Shown: positions 53,759 through 63,208, counted from the first letter of the stretch. The stretch: 64,000 bases of DNA from Erythrobacter sp. Alg231-14 (GCF_900149685.1 NZ_LT702999.1:2542001-2606000); one strand, 5' to 3'. The notes: generated by a model not told the origin, from the sequence alone. Translations and numbers: made by a program.

Positions 53759-54676
53759 ATGAAAGCTGCAAACATTCTCGAGACGATTGGCAACACCGCC
53801 CACATTCGGTTGTCACGTTTGTTTCCTGACCACGAAGTGTGGTTGAAATCGGAGCGATCAAACCCCGGTGGCTCGATCAAAGACCGCATCGCTTTGGCCA
53901 TGGTTGAAGACGCCGAAGCGAAAGGCGATTTGAAACCCGGCGGAACGATCGTTGAACCCACCAGCGGCAACACCGGCATCGGATTGGCGATGGTCGCCGC
54001 GGTCAAAGGGTACAAATTGATCTTAGTCATGCCGGAATCGATGTCGATTGAACGGCGCCGATTGATGTTGGCCTATGGCGCTACATTCGATCTGACCCCG
54101 AAAGAAAAAGGGATGAAGGGGGCGATTGGTCGCGCGACGGAGATCGTCGAAACAACCGACGGTGCATGGATGCCCAGTCAGTTCGACAACGGTGCCAACC
54201 CCGCTGTGCACGCGCGCACGACTGCGCAAGAGATCCTAACCGATTTCGCCGACACGCCGATTGATGCGATGATCACGGGCGTTGGAACCGGCGGTCACCT
54301 AACCGGTTGCGCCGAGGCGTTGAAGGAACATTGGAGCGGGTTCAAAGCCTATGCGGTGGAACCCGAAGCATCGCCAGTAATCAATGGCGGCGAACCAGGC
54401 CCGCACCCAATCCAAGGGATTGGCGCAGGCTTCATTCCCGGCAACTTGCATACGAGTGCGATCGACGGTGCCATCGCCGTTGCCGCCGAAGCGGCCAAAG
54501 ATATGGCCCGCCGGGCCGCCGCGGAAGAAGGTATGTTGGTCGGCATTTCTAGCGGAGCAACGTTAGCCGCTATCGCCAAGAAATTGCCCGAATTGCCCGC
54601 AGGCAGCCGGGTCTTGGGCTTTAACTACGACACCGGCGAACGGTATTTGTCGGTGCCCGACTTCTTGCCGGTGTAA
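53759..54676 (+). CDS. cysK: Cysteine synthase A (O-acetylserine sulfhydrylase)
   Basis: PLP enzyme making L-cysteine from O-acetylserine and sulfide. The PLP lysine is in [19 protein letters not shown], the substrate loop is [17 protein letters not shown], and the phosphate-binding loop is [17 protein letters not shown]. Length of 305 residues is typical. A strong AGGAGG lies upstream of the ATG. It follows the MFS gene closely and is followed by an inverted repeat at 54694-54737. Cysteine from this step feeds glutathione synthesis (gshB in this window). Confidence 0.95.
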   Translation: MKAANILETIGNTAHIRLSRLFPDHEVWLKSERSNPGGSIKDRIALAMVEDAEAKGDLKPGGTIVEPTSGNTGIGLAMVAAVKGYKLILVMPESMSIERRRLMLAYGATFDLTPKEKGMKGAIGRATEIVETTDGAWMPSQFDNGANPAVHARTTAQEILTDFADTPIDAMITGVGTGGHLTGCAEALKEHWSGFKAYAVEPEASPVINGGEPGPHPIQGIGAGFIPGNLHTSAIDGAIAVAAEAAKDMARRAAAEEGMLVGISSGATLAAIAKKLPELPAGSRVLGFNYDTGERYLSVPDFLPV

Positions 54677-54693
54677 TGATCCAACTTGGCACT

Positions 54694-54737
54694 GTGCCCT
54701 GCCGATGCGGTCCGCAATGGCCAAATCGGCAGGGCAC
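54694..54737 (+). terminator. Inverted repeat downstream of cysK
   Basis: Perfect 13-base arms (54694-54706 and 54725-54737) with an 18-base loop that itself contains a short GCGG-TC-CGC hairpin. There is no T tract after it. A structured 3' end or factor-assisted terminator is possible. Confidence 0.45.
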
Positions 54738-54831
54738 AATGCCATTCCCACCCTCCCCCAATTTGTCCAATTTGTGCAAGGAGGCTGCCCGGTTTTCAGG
54801 CATCATTGGATGCAATTGAACGGAGGCAGTG

Positions 54832-55608
54832 ATGGGCTGGTCGAATGCGTTTGGGCTGATTTCGAAAGATCGAAGTCGTCCATTGCATTACCGATTTGCC
54901 AAGAAGCAGCGGCACACGGCAAACCGTTTGATCGCGCGCAGCTCTCTCATTTCCAACGATCCTGTTCTGGATCCTTCTCAATTCAGTTGGACCAACGCCC
55001 TTACGGCTAAATGGCATGACATTCGGGCGGAAGCCCTCGCCGTGTTTAAACACCGGGACGCCATTCCTCCGCTAAGGGAAATTTCGCCGGACCACCGGCG
55101 AATTATGAAAAACGATTCTTGGCGCAGCTTTTTCCTCATCGGATACGGGCACCGCGAAGAAGGCAATCTTGCCCGAGCCCCCAAAACTGCCGCGTTGATC
55201 GAAACCATTCCGGGCCTCAATTCCGCGTTTTTCTCTATCTTGGCGCCGGGGGCGGTGATTGTACCCCATCGCGGTGTGACCAAAGCGATCATCACCGCGC
55301 ATCTTGGCCTCTCCGTACCGCGTGATCGGGAAAACTGCTGGATGCGGGTCGATAACCAACGTCTGCATTGGGACGAAGGCAAGTGGACCGTCTTTGACGA
55401 CACATATGAACACGAAGTGCGCAACGACACCGATGAAACCCGGATTGTTCTACTGTGTCAGGTGGAGCGCCCCTTGGCCCCTCCGGGCAAATGGATCGCC
55501 GCTGGCTCGTTGGCGTATGTTCGGCGCAGCCAATTCGTGACGGACGCAAAAAGAAATCTGAGGGATTGGGAAGAGGTTTACGCCAAATCGGAGCGCGGAG
55601 AACTTTAG
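54832..55608 (+). CDS. Aspartyl/asparaginyl beta-hydroxylase family dioxygenase
   Basis: A 258-residue 2-oxoglutarate/Fe(II)-dependent oxygenase. The cupin core has FFSILAPGAVIVPHRGVTKA (first iron His), then IITAHLGLSVP, WDEGKWTVFDDTYEHEVRND (second His) and a trailing Arg (ETRIVLL) for 2-oxoglutarate. Bacterial relatives, including LpxO, hydroxylate lipid A acyl chains or peptides; the substrate here is unresolved. CGGAGG stands before the ATG at 54832. A strong bidirectional hairpin follows the stop. Confidence 0.87.
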   Translation: MGWSNAFGLISKDRSRPLHYRFAKKQRHTANRLIARSSLISNDPVLDPSQFSWTNALTAKWHDIRAEALAVFKHRDAIPPLREISPDHRRIMKNDSWRSFFLIGYGHREEGNLARAPKTAALIETIPGLNSAFFSILAPGAVIVPHRGVTKAIITAHLGLSVPRDRENCWMRVDNQRLHWDEGKWTVFDDTYEHEVRNDTDETRIVLLCQVERPLAPPGKWIAAGSLAYVRRSQFVTDAKRNLRDWEEVYAKSERGEL

Positions 55609-55631
55609 ACCGTATGTTCGGTGCACATAAA

Positions 55632-55665
55632 AAGAGGCCCGGTTCCCCCCAGAACCGGGCCTCTT
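55632..55665. terminator. Strong bidirectional intrinsic terminator
   Basis: Perfect 14-base arms (AAGAGGCCCGGTTC at 55632-55645 and GAACCGGGCCTCTT at 55652-55665) with a 6-base loop, flanked by AAAA on the left and a T/C stretch on the right. It sits 23 bases after the hydroxylase stop and 23 bases before the convergent acyl-CoA dehydrogenase stop, so it can serve both. Confidence 0.85.
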
Positions 55666-55688
55666 CTACATGACGAACCGGGTACCCG

Positions 55689-57494
55689 TCAGGCTGCGGT
55701 TGCGAAAGCTTCTTTAGGAAGCGCCATCATCTGGTCGCTGCCTGCTTCCAGCTTGCGCCGCAGAGCCCCTGCATCGGGCAAAAAGCGTTCTGCATAATAG
55801 GACGCAGACGTCATTTTTGCTTCATAGAACGCATTATCCGTGGTGCCTTCGGCCAAAGCGGCCGCTGCGACCTTGGCCATTTTCAGCCAGAAGAAGCCGA
55901 GCGTCACGATGCCCATGATGTGCATGTAATGATGTGCACCCGCACCGAGATGGTTCGGGTTGGCCATGGCGTTTTGCATGAACCACATCGTCGCGGCTTT
56001 CTGCTCACCCAGTGCTTTATCAAGCTTATCAGCAAGCGGAGCCAAGGCCTCATCCGCTTTCGCAGACGCGATTTCATCGTCGATCATTTTGAAGAACGCT
56101 TGAACAGCGCGACCGCCTTTGCTGGCGAGCTTACGTCCGCAAAGATCCATGGCTTGTACGCCGTTGGTGCCTTCGTAGATCATGGCGATCCGGCTATCGC
56201 GGACAAACTGCTCCATGCCCCATTCGCTTACATAGCCATGGCCGCCGTAAACCTGTTGCATGTTGTTGGCGATGTCATAGCCTTTGTCGGTGCCGTAACC
56301 CTTGATCACCGGTGTCATCAACCCAATCAGATCGTCGGCCATTTGGCGCTCTTCTTCGGTTTGGGCTTTGTGCGTCAGATCAACTTGCAAAGCACCCCAA
56401 AGGCACAATGCGCGCATCCCTTCGTTGAAGACTTTGGCATCCATCAACATCCGGCGCACATCGGGGTGAACAAAGATCGGATCCGCTTTCTCTTCCGCTT
56501 CGGCCGGGCCGGTCAATGCGCGGCCCTGACGACGGTCAATCGCGTAGGTCACAGCGTTCTGATACGAAACTTCCGCTTGCGCGAGGCCCTGCATACCGAC
56601 GCCCAATCGGGCCGCGTTCATCATAACGAACATCGCGGCGAGGCCTTTGTTCTCTTCGCCAACCATGAAACCGGTGGCGCCATCATAATTGAGGACGCAG
56701 GTTGCGTTGCCATGGATGCCCATCTTCTTTTCGATCGAACCGCATGACACGCCGTTGCGCTCACCCGGCTCACCGTTTTCATCGAGGATGAATTTCGGCA
56801 CGATGAAAAGAGAGATGCCTTTTGAACTGTCCGGAGCACCCGGTGTCTTGGCCAGAACAAGGTGGATGATGTTGCTGGTGAGGTCGTGTTCACCGGCGGA
56901 GATGAAAATCTTGGTGCCCGTGATAGCGTACGATCCGTCGGCATTGGGTTCCGCTTTCGTGCGGATCAAGCCCAAATCGGTACCGCAATGCGGCTCTGTC
57001 AGGTTCATCGTGCCCGACCATTCGCCCGAAATCATCTTGGGCAAGTATGTTTCTTTTTGCTCTTGCGAACCGGCGGCTTCGATAGCGGCCGAAGCGCCAT
57101 TGGTTAGGCCGGGATACATACCGAACGCTTGGTTTGCGGTGGCGGTGAACTCTTCAACCACGAAACCCAAAACGTGAGGGAGGCCCTGCCCGCCGAATTC
57201 TTCCGACTTGGCCAACGTGCCCCAACCGCTTTCTACATAGGCTTCGTATGCTTCTTTAAAGCCATCGGGGGTTGTGACCGATCCGTCTTCGTGACGGGTG
57301 CAGCCCTGCTCATCACCGATTTGGTTGATCGGGGCGAGCACTTCTGAACAGAATTTGCCCGCTTCGTTCACGACTGTTTCGATCATGTCTGGCGTGGCGT
57401 TTTCAAAACCAGGAAGATTTCCGTAACTGGCCAGATCTAGCATTTCATTGACGACAAAACGCGTGTCGCGGGTGGGAGCGGTGTAAGTTGGCAT
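55689..57494 (-). CDS. Acyl-CoA dehydrogenase, long form (DmdC/FadE-like with C-terminal domain)
   Basis: A 601-residue FAD-dependent acyl-CoA dehydrogenase. The FAD and substrate region shows TMNLTEPHCGTDLGLIRTKA and YAITGTKIFISAGEHDL. Further on are VYGGHGYVSEWGMEQFVRDS and IAMIYEGTNGVQAMDL, with the catalytic Glu in YEGTNG. The extra N-terminal segment and the C-terminal domain (about 470-600) place it with the 3-methylmercaptopropionyl-CoA dehydrogenase/long-chain group. Exact chain-length preference is unknown. GAAGGGAA lies upstream of the ATG. A MerR-family regulator is encoded just upstream on the same strand. Confidence 0.92.
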   Translation of the reverse strand: MPTYTAPTRDTRFVVNEMLDLASYGNLPGFENATPDMIETVVNEAGKFCSEVLAPINQIGDEQGCTRHEDGSVTTPDGFKEAYEAYVESGWGTLAKSEEFGGQGLPHVLGFVVEEFTATANQAFGMYPGLTNGASAAIEAAGSQEQKETYLPKMISGEWSGTMNLTEPHCGTDLGLIRTKAEPNADGSYAITGTKIFISAGEHDLTSNIIHLVLAKTPGAPDSSKGISLFIVPKFILDENGEPGERNGVSCGSIEKKMGIHGNATCVLNYDGATGFMVGEENKGLAAMFVMMNAARLGVGMQGLAQAEVSYQNAVTYAIDRRQGRALTGPAEAEEKADPIFVHPDVRRMLMDAKVFNEGMRALCLWGALQVDLTHKAQTEEERQMADDLIGLMTPVIKGYGTDKGYDIANNMQQVYGGHGYVSEWGMEQFVRDSRIAMIYEGTNGVQAMDLCGRKLASKGGRAVQAFFKMIDDEIASAKADEALAPLADKLDKALGEQKAATMWFMQNAMANPNHLGAGAHHYMHIMGIVTLGFFWLKMAKVAAAALAEGTTDNAFYEAKMTSASYYAERFLPDAGALRRKLEAGSDQMMALPKEAFATAA

Positions 57495-57555
57495 CAGGGC
57501 ATTCCCTTCTGAGCGTGAAATGAAAAACGTGAAAATTTATAGGTGTTGGAACGGA

Positions 57556-58026
57556 CTAGCCCAGATCGAGCTCTTCGATTTCGGTGACGAAACCGGTCAA
57601 TTCCTTGATCGACGAATCGATGTCGGCGCGTTGCGCCTTAAGTTTTGCGATGTGTTCTTTGCACTTTTCGACGGTGACCCGGCGTTGTTCAACACGGCCA
57701 TCATCCAGATCGTACAAATCGATCATCTCGCGAATTTCTGTCAGGCTAAACCCAACATTCTTCGCGCGCATAATCCACGCAAGCCGTGTGCGATCCCGTT
57801 TGGAATACACTCGCGTAAGGCCGATACGTGCCGGGCTGATCAAGCCTTCGTCTTCGTAAAAACGCAAAGCGCGCGCCGTGCATTCGAATTCCGATGTCAA
57901 ATCAGAGATCGAATATTGCTCTCGGCTCAATTTATCAGGGCGTTCCAGATGCGCGCCGTTGCGACGCTGCACGCCTTTTTCCCTAGTCCCGGTTTCGTTG
58001 GATGTGTGATCAGATGCAGTAGCCAT
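57556..58026 (-). CDS. MerR-family transcriptional regulator
   Basis: A 156-residue MerR-type activator/repressor. The winged HTH is YSISDLTSEFECTARALRFY followed by EDEGLISPARIGLTRVYSKR (about 38-78), then DRTRLAWIMRAKNVGFSLTE and a dimerising coiled coil. There are no metal-binding cysteines of the MerR/CueR kind at the C terminus. It lies 61 bases upstream of the acyl-CoA dehydrogenase, and MerR proteins of this type (LiuR-like) control branched-chain or fatty-acid degradation genes, so regulation of its neighbour is the simplest inference. Confidence 0.88.
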   Translation of the reverse strand: MATASDHTSNETGTREKGVQRRNGAHLERPDKLSREQYSISDLTSEFECTARALRFYEDEGLISPARIGLTRVYSKRDRTRLAWIMRAKNVGFSLTEIREMIDLYDLDDGRVEQRRVTVEKCKEHIAKLKAQRADIDSSIKELTGFVTEIEELDLG

Positions 58027-58058
58027 GCATCACGAACTACCTTACCTTTACGTGAGCG

Positions 58059-58487
58059 TCAAGTCTTGACCTTTACGAGAGCGGCAGCGTCATCTGCACC
58101 TGGCTCTAACCTTCGGTAGAAGCAGCTCACCGCCCCAGTGTGGCATGTCGGTCCCGCAGGGCGTGCACGAATGACCAAAGCATCCTGATCACAATCGACC
58201 AATATCTCTTCCACTTTCAGGAAGTTTCCCGATGTCTCTCCCTTCAACCAGAGCGATTGTCTTGAACGGGACCAAAAATGGACGTTGCCAGTCTCGCGTG
58301 TTTTGCGCAGTGCCTCTTCGTTCATGAAGGCCAAAACCAAGACTTCTGAAGACACAGCATCGACGACGACGGCGCTCAGCAATCCCGCAGAATCATACTT
58401 GGGCGCAAAATGTGTTCCCTGCTCAATCTCTTGTGATGAAAGCAGCGAACGTGACGTGGCGGAGGAAGATGGTTGAGAATCGGACAA
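58059..58487 (-). CDS. hisI: Phosphoribosyl-AMP cyclohydrolase
   Basis: Zinc enzyme opening the purine ring in histidine biosynthesis. The signature is VLVLAFMNEEALRKTRETGN followed by VHFWSRSRQSLWLKGETSGN, with DCDQDALVIRARPAGPTCHT providing the zinc ligands and CFYRRLE following. The HisE pyrophosphohydrolase domain is not fused, so this is the alphaproteobacterial single-domain HisI. The start appears to be TTG at 58487, giving a Ser-rich leader of about 25 residues; a later start is possible. No other his gene is near. Confidence 0.93.
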   Translation of the reverse strand: MSDSQPSSSATSRSLLSSQEIEQGTHFAPKYDSAGLLSAVVVDAVSSEVLVLAFMNEEALRKTRETGNVHFWSRSRQSLWLKGETSGNFLKVEEILVDCDQDALVIRARPAGPTCHTGAVSCFYRRLEPGADDAAALVKVKT

Positions 58488-58934
58488 TGAAGCACTCCTA
58501 GATGCCCTTCCCTAGCACTTTTCAGCGGTGGGTGGTTCATCCTTTGCGGTGGTTTGTTGCAGGATAACAACAGATGCACGTCAAAATCTCAACAAGAACG
58601 CCTTTCCACTTCACCATCGGTAAGAGGAATGAAACAACGGCGTTATTGAGTGTGCAAATGCTCAACCACCAGACAAAGGTATCACTAAGATGCCAGGTTC
58701 AGGGGGTGATTGATCAGAGCCAACAGCGGGGTGTTGGAGTGATCAGTTGAACGATACGGGATCGGATCCTGATGGCGAAGTTAGGGGGTCGCCATCTGAG
58801 CTCTTTAAGAGCGGTTCCAAACCAATTCGTCACGTGGCGCCCGGGGCTGTAATGGCCTCGGGCGTTTCACTTTTTGGGTCGCCCGCTTCCAAATGACCTG
58901 TTTCACTTCACCTGCTTTGTGCGCGGTCCGTTTA
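58488..58934. other. Gene-poor spacer with hairpins and a possible micro-ORF
   Basis: About 450 bases between hisI and comF with no standard gene. Three structures stand out. GATGGCGA and TCGCCATC form an 8-base stem with a 10-base loop near 58769-58794. A GCTCTT-T-AAGAGC palindrome lies immediately after. A GC-rich 10-base stem with a TGTAATG loop follows near 58837-58864, with TTTCACTTTTT after it on the plus strand. The last would make a plausible plus-strand terminator, and a small RNA ending there is possible. A 33-codon minus-strand frame overlaps it. Confidence 0.45.
58805..58906 (-). CDS. Possible small basic protein (33 codons) downstream of comF
   Basis: An open frame starting at a GTG reads VKQVIWKRATQKVKRPRPLQ then PRAPRDELVWNRS and a stop. 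It is preceded by AGCAGGTGA, a rough ribosome-binding site with tight spacing. The composition is very basic in the first half, with a Pro-Arg stretch encoded by the GC-rich hairpin. I do not recognise a family. It may equally be a by-product of the hairpin sequence. Confidence 0.25.
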   Translation of the reverse strand: MKQVIWKRATQKVKRPRPLQPRAPRDELVWNRS

Positions 58935-59696
58935 TCAATCGCTGCTGGTTGAGCCGCTTGCGACGCGAGCGAAACACGCAATGGTGACATTCGCGGCGCC
59001 GGCATCCAACAGCGCGCCGACACACGCAGAGCTGGTCGCGCCGCTCGTCAAAACATCATCGACCAAGATAATGGCGCGTCCGGCGATCTGCGCCCGCGCT
59101 CCGCGACGGACGGCAATCGCTCCTTCCAACGCTTTATTCCGCTCTTCCTGACTCAATCCACCCAGACTTGGTGTTTGTTTGCGCCGCACCAGACCATCTA
59201 CCAATACGTCGCCCTTCCCACGCTTTGCGAGATCATTCGCCAACAATGCCGCTTGGTTGAAACCACGCTTCCAAATGCGCCACCGATGCAACGGCACCGG
59301 GATTAGCAAAGGCGGATCGCAATCGGGATCAATAGGCATGCGCGTCGCGAGCAATTGACCCAACAGCGGCGCCAACGCAATTTTGCCGCCATGTTTGAAC
59401 GTCAAAATCAATTTTCTCGAGGCATCGTTGTAGATTGTGGCGGCAATCACTCCGCTATGGCGCGGTGGATCATTTGTGCATTCGAAACATTGATCGGACC
59501 GGCTAATGGCAACCGTGCCCATGGGCCGTTGGCATGATGAGCAGGATGGATCCCCGGGCACCTCCAACTTGCTCCAGCAGTCTGCGCACAACCCGCCTTG
59601 TTGCAACAAAGCGTCGCCGCACAGTGGACAGCGCGGCGGGTAAACCAGATCGATAACTGGCGCCAAACCCTCGGCAAGATGCGACCTCCAGCCCAT
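58935..59696 (-). CDS. comF: ComF family phosphoribosyltransferase-fold protein
   Basis: A 253-residue ComF homologue. The N-terminal zinc-finger region has cysteine pairs in YPPRCPLCGDALL, LCADCWSKL, SCSSCQRP and CFEC. The C-terminal half is a type I phosphoribosyltransferase fold with LIPVPLHRWRIWKRGFNQAA and the PRPP loop AIILVDDVLTSGATSSACVG. In competent bacteria ComF assists DNA uptake; in other lineages its role is unclear. The start at 59696 (MGWRSHLAEGLAP) is preferred over an ATG 36 bases upstream, inside the divergent methyltransferase leader. Confidence 0.92.
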   Translation of the reverse strand: MGWRSHLAEGLAPVIDLVYPPRCPLCGDALLQQGGLCADCWSKLEVPGDPSCSSCQRPMGTVAISRSDQCFECTNDPPRHSGVIAATIYNDASRKLILTFKHGGKIALAPLLGQLLATRMPIDPDCDPPLLIPVPLHRWRIWKRGFNQAALLANDLAKRGKGDVLVDGLVRRKQTPSLGGLSQEERNKALEGAIAVRRGARAQIAGRAIILVDDVLTSGATSSACVGALLDAGAANVTIACFARVASGSTSSD

Positions 59697-59752
59697 ACTT
59701 GTTGGTGTGCACCCCTTGCGCACCCCGCGCAAGCGCGGCAGTGGGACTGGCG

Positions 59753-60553
59753 ATGACTACCATTCAAGTGCCCCGCATTTTTGACGCTTCCCGTCTTGAG
59801 CAAAGGCGTCGTCGGATGGCGGCCCTGCGCAATCGCGATTGCGCGCGCTTCGTCGTTGAAGACGCTGTTGAAGATGTGATCGAACGGTTGAGCTTCGTTC
59901 GCTATGAACCGGCGCGCAGTTTGATATTGGGCGAATACACGCAAACGCTTGCGCCCCATTTGCGCGGGACGTTTGGCCAAGGCAACGATGACAGCGTGGT
60001 CGAAGGTGATGTTTTCGATCGCCCCGGATGTGAACGGATCGATCCAGAGCAACCCTATCCCGATACAGGGTTCGATTTTGTAGCCGTCATCGGGCTCCTG
60101 CACGCGGTCAACGATTTGCCCGGTGCATTGATCCATATGCGCAATGCAGTGCGACCGGGTGGATTGATGATCGCCAGCTTTGTTGGTGGGGCCAGCCTAC
60201 CCCAATTGCGCGCGGCCATGCTGGCGGCGGATGGTGATCGGCCCGCAGCGCGGATACACCCCTTGGTCGATCCACGCGCAGCACCGCAATTGATGCAACG
60301 CGCGGGATGGAATGATCCAGTTGTGGACACTCACACAATCACCGCGCGGTACTCCGCAATGGACCGGCTGATCCACGACTTGCGCGAACAGGGATTAACT
60401 GGTGTCCTCGCAGACCAACCGCCAGCGATTGGAAAGGCAGGATTGCGCCGCGCCCAAAACGCGTTTTCGGAGGCGGCGGATCCCGATGGGAAAGTAGCCG
60501 AAAGCTTTGAAATCGTTACCCTTACGGGCCGACGATCACTCGCCGGAACTTAA
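59753..60553 (+). CDS. SAM-dependent methyltransferase, BioC/NDUFAF5-like
   Basis: A 266-residue class I methyltransferase. The opening TTIQVPRIFDASRLEQRRRR and the internal DFVAVIGLLHAVNDLPGALI and HMRNAVRPGGLMIASFVGG (the post-II and III motifs) match the alphaproteobacterial proteins related to BioC and mitochondrial NDUFAF5. The glycine-rich SAM loop (motif I) is not obvious, so cofactor binding may be altered, as in some NDUFAF5-like proteins. ATG at 59753. Divergent from comF by 56 bases; its 3' end overlaps ppdK by 18 bases. Confidence 0.82.
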   Translation: MTTIQVPRIFDASRLEQRRRRMAALRNRDCARFVVEDAVEDVIERLSFVRYEPARSLILGEYTQTLAPHLRGTFGQGNDDSVVEGDVFDRPGCERIDPEQPYPDTGFDFVAVIGLLHAVNDLPGALIHMRNAVRPGGLMIASFVGGASLPQLRAAMLAADGDRPAARIHPLVDPRAAPQLMQRAGWNDPVVDTHTITARYSAMDRLIHDLREQGLTGVLADQPPAIGKAGLRRAQNAFSEAADPDGKVAESFEIVTLTGRRSLAGT

Positions 60554-63208
60554 CGCCGACTGCGCCGCTGCTAGGCGAGCAATAGGCACTCGATAAGGCG
60601 ACGCGCTAACGTAGTCCAAGCCGACCTTTTCACAGAATGCGATGCTGGCGGGATCGCCGCCATGTTCTCCGCAAATGCCAAGCTTGATGCCTTCGCGTGT
60701 GGCCCGACCTCGTTCGGCGGCAATCTCGACCAATTGACCAACACCGTCGACATCCAAGCTTACGAAAGGATCGCGTGGGAAAATCCCTTGATCAACATAC
60801 GGCGCGAGGAAGCGGGCGGAATCATCCCGGCTCACACCCAATGTTGTTTGGGTAAGATCATTGGTGCCAAAGCTAAAGAACGCCCCTTCATGGGCAATTT
60901 CTCCGGCCATCAAAGCGGCGCGCGGCAATTCGATCATCGTGCCCACGAGATAGGCGACGTTGGTGCCTTTTTCTGCGAACACTTCATCGGCCACCCGTTC
61001 GACCAATGCGCGTAGGATCGCCAATTCCTTGCGCGTTGCGACCAACGGAACCATGATTTCAGGCAGCGGCGCTTCGCCGGAAGCGGCTTGAACATCGCAA
61101 GCGGCTTCGAAAATTGCGCGCGCCTGCATCTCGTAAATTTCGGGATATGTAATACCGAGACGGCATCCACGGTGACCCAACATCGGGTTGAATTCATGCA
61201 ATTCATCGGCGCGACGTTTGAGATGATCGACACCCAATCCCGTTGCGTCGGCAAGATCGGCAAATTCATCATCACGCGTCGGCAGAAACTCGTGTAGCGG
61301 CGGATCAAGCAGGCGGATCGTGCAAGGCAGGCCCGTCATCACTTCAAAAATGGCAGTGAAATCCGCACGTTGTTCGGGCAACAATTGCTCCAAAGCTCTA
61401 CGCCGTCCCGCTTCATCATCGGCAAGGATCATTTGGCGAACCGCGCTGATGCGTGATGCGTCAAAGAACATGTGCTCTGTGCGACAAAGGCCAATGCCCT
61501 CGGCGCCAAACTGCCGGGCCATTTTGCAATCAGCGGGAGTTTCCGCATTGGTGCGCACGCGCATCCGACGCAGATCGTCAGCCCATTCCATCAGTGTTCC
61601 AAAATCACCGACAAGTTCCGGTTCAACGGTGGGCACAATGCCCAACATCACTTCGCCTTTTGCGCCGTCGAGAGTGATCTCATCACCCTCTTTCAATTCC
61701 ATCGATCCAATACGGAGCGTGCGCGCATCCCGGTCAATCGAAACGCCGTTTGCACCCGAAACGCATGGGCGGCCCATGCCGCGCGCAACCACGGCCGCGT
61801 GGCTTGTCATTCCGCCGCGCGCAGTCAAAATGCCCTGCGCTGCGTGCATCCCGTGAATGTCCTCAGGGCTGGTTTCAACCCGGACAAGGACGACTTTGTC
61901 GCCGCGTCCTGCCCATTGTTCGGCGGTGTCGGCGTCCAAAACGATCTTGCCTGCGGCAGCGCCCGGCGACGCGGGAAGGCCCGTGGTCAACACATTGCGC
62001 GGCGCGGTTGGGTCCAATGTCGGGTGCAACAATTGATCAAGTGCCATCGGATCGACCCTGCGCACTGCTTCGCGTTTGTCGATCAAGTCTTCGCCGACCA
62101 TATCGACCGCCATTTTCAAAGCGGCTTTGGCAGTGCGTTTGCCCGAACGAGTTTGCAGCATCCACAATTTGCCGCGTTCCACGGTGAATTCGATGTCCTG
62201 CATATCGCGATAATGCGCTTCCAACAGGTCAAATACGCGGGCCAATTCGTGATAGGCGTCCGGCATCGCCTCTTCCATCGAAAGCGGTTTCGCGCCTGCG
62301 GCTTCGCGTGCGGCCAGAGTTAGATATTGCGGCGTGCGAATGCCGGCGACGACATCCTCACCCTGCGCATTGATGAGATACTCGCCGTAATAGGCGCGTT
62401 CACCCGTGGCGGGATCGCGGGTAAACGCGACGCCAGTGGCGCTGGTTTCGCCCATATTGCCAAACACCATCGCCTGCACGTTGACAGCGGTTCCCCAATC
62501 GGCGGGAATATCGTTCAAACGCCGGTACACTTTCGCCCGGTCGCTGTCCCAACTGTCAAAGACCGCCGCGATTGCACCCCACAATTGTTCGGTCACGTCC
62601 TGAGGGAAAGGCTTGCCCTGCTCTTGTTCCACCAAGGCTTTGAATTCCGCGACCAGCTTGCGCCAATCGTCCGCGCTCATTTCTGTGTCGGCGTAGAACC
62701 CTTGGTCTTCTTTAGCGATCTCAAGAGCTTCTTCGAACAATCCATGATCGAGACCCAAGACAACGTCGGAATACATTTGAATGAATCGGCGATAGCTGTC
62801 CCAAGCGAACCGTTCATCGCCGCTGGTTTTGGCCAAGCCTTCGACCGTTGCATCGTTCAATCCAAGGTTGAGGACCGTGTCCATCATGCCCGGCATGGAA
62901 ACACGAGCACCGGACCGAACCGAAACCAACAATGGATCCGCCGCATCGCCAAGGCTCTTACCAACTGCGCCTTCGATATGGGTCAACGCGGTCGCGACAT
63001 CGGCGCGCAGTGCATCACTGAAGTCCGCCCCTTCGCGCAGGTATCGCACGCTTTCCTCGGTCGTGATGGTGAAACCCGGCGGGACCGGCAGGCCAATGCT
63101 CGCCATTTCCGCAAGGTTCGCGCCCTTGCCCCCGGTGACCGTCTTGTCCTTTTGACGGGCGTCGGTGTGAGGGGCGTTTCCGCCGAAGGTGTAGACCGTA
63201 TTGCTCAT
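60536..63208 (-). CDS. ppdK: Pyruvate, phosphate dikinase
   Basis: Interconverts pyruvate, ATP and phosphate with PEP, AMP and pyrophosphate. The N-terminal ATP-grasp domain has TGGKGANLAEMASIGLPVPP and VSVRSGARVSMPGMMDTVLN. The swivelling domain carries the phospho-His in GGMTSHAAVVARGMGRPCVS. The C-terminal PEP-binding TIM barrel includes EGIGLCRTEHMF and the late GICGEHGGDP with the catalytic Cys. The 890-residue length is typical. Start ATG at 63208. It allows PEP synthesis from pyruvate or glycolytic use, depending on conditions. glyS is encoded upstream on the same strand. Confidence 0.97.
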   Translation of the reverse strand: MSNTVYTFGGNAPHTDARQKDKTVTGGKGANLAEMASIGLPVPPGFTITTEESVRYLREGADFSDALRADVATALTHIEGAVGKSLGDAADPLLVSVRSGARVSMPGMMDTVLNLGLNDATVEGLAKTSGDERFAWDSYRRFIQMYSDVVLGLDHGLFEEALEIAKEDQGFYADTEMSADDWRKLVAEFKALVEQEQGKPFPQDVTEQLWGAIAAVFDSWDSDRAKVYRRLNDIPADWGTAVNVQAMVFGNMGETSATGVAFTRDPATGERAYYGEYLINAQGEDVVAGIRTPQYLTLAAREAAGAKPLSMEEAMPDAYHELARVFDLLEAHYRDMQDIEFTVERGKLWMLQTRSGKRTAKAALKMAVDMVGEDLIDKREAVRRVDPMALDQLLHPTLDPTAPRNVLTTGLPASPGAAAGKIVLDADTAEQWAGRGDKVVLVRVETSPEDIHGMHAAQGILTARGGMTSHAAVVARGMGRPCVSGANGVSIDRDARTLRIGSMELKEGDEITLDGAKGEVMLGIVPTVEPELVGDFGTLMEWADDLRRMRVRTNAETPADCKMARQFGAEGIGLCRTEHMFFDASRISAVRQMILADDEAGRRRALEQLLPEQRADFTAIFEVMTGLPCTIRLLDPPLHEFLPTRDDEFADLADATGLGVDHLKRRADELHEFNPMLGHRGCRLGITYPEIYEMQARAIFEAACDVQAASGEAPLPEIMVPLVATRKELAILRALVERVADEVFAEKGTNVAYLVGTMIELPRAALMAGEIAHEGAFFSFGTNDLTQTTLGVSRDDSARFLAPYVDQGIFPRDPFVSLDVDGVGQLVEIAAERGRATREGIKLGICGEHGGDPASIAFCEKVGLDYVSASPYRVPIARLAAAQSALSSGE

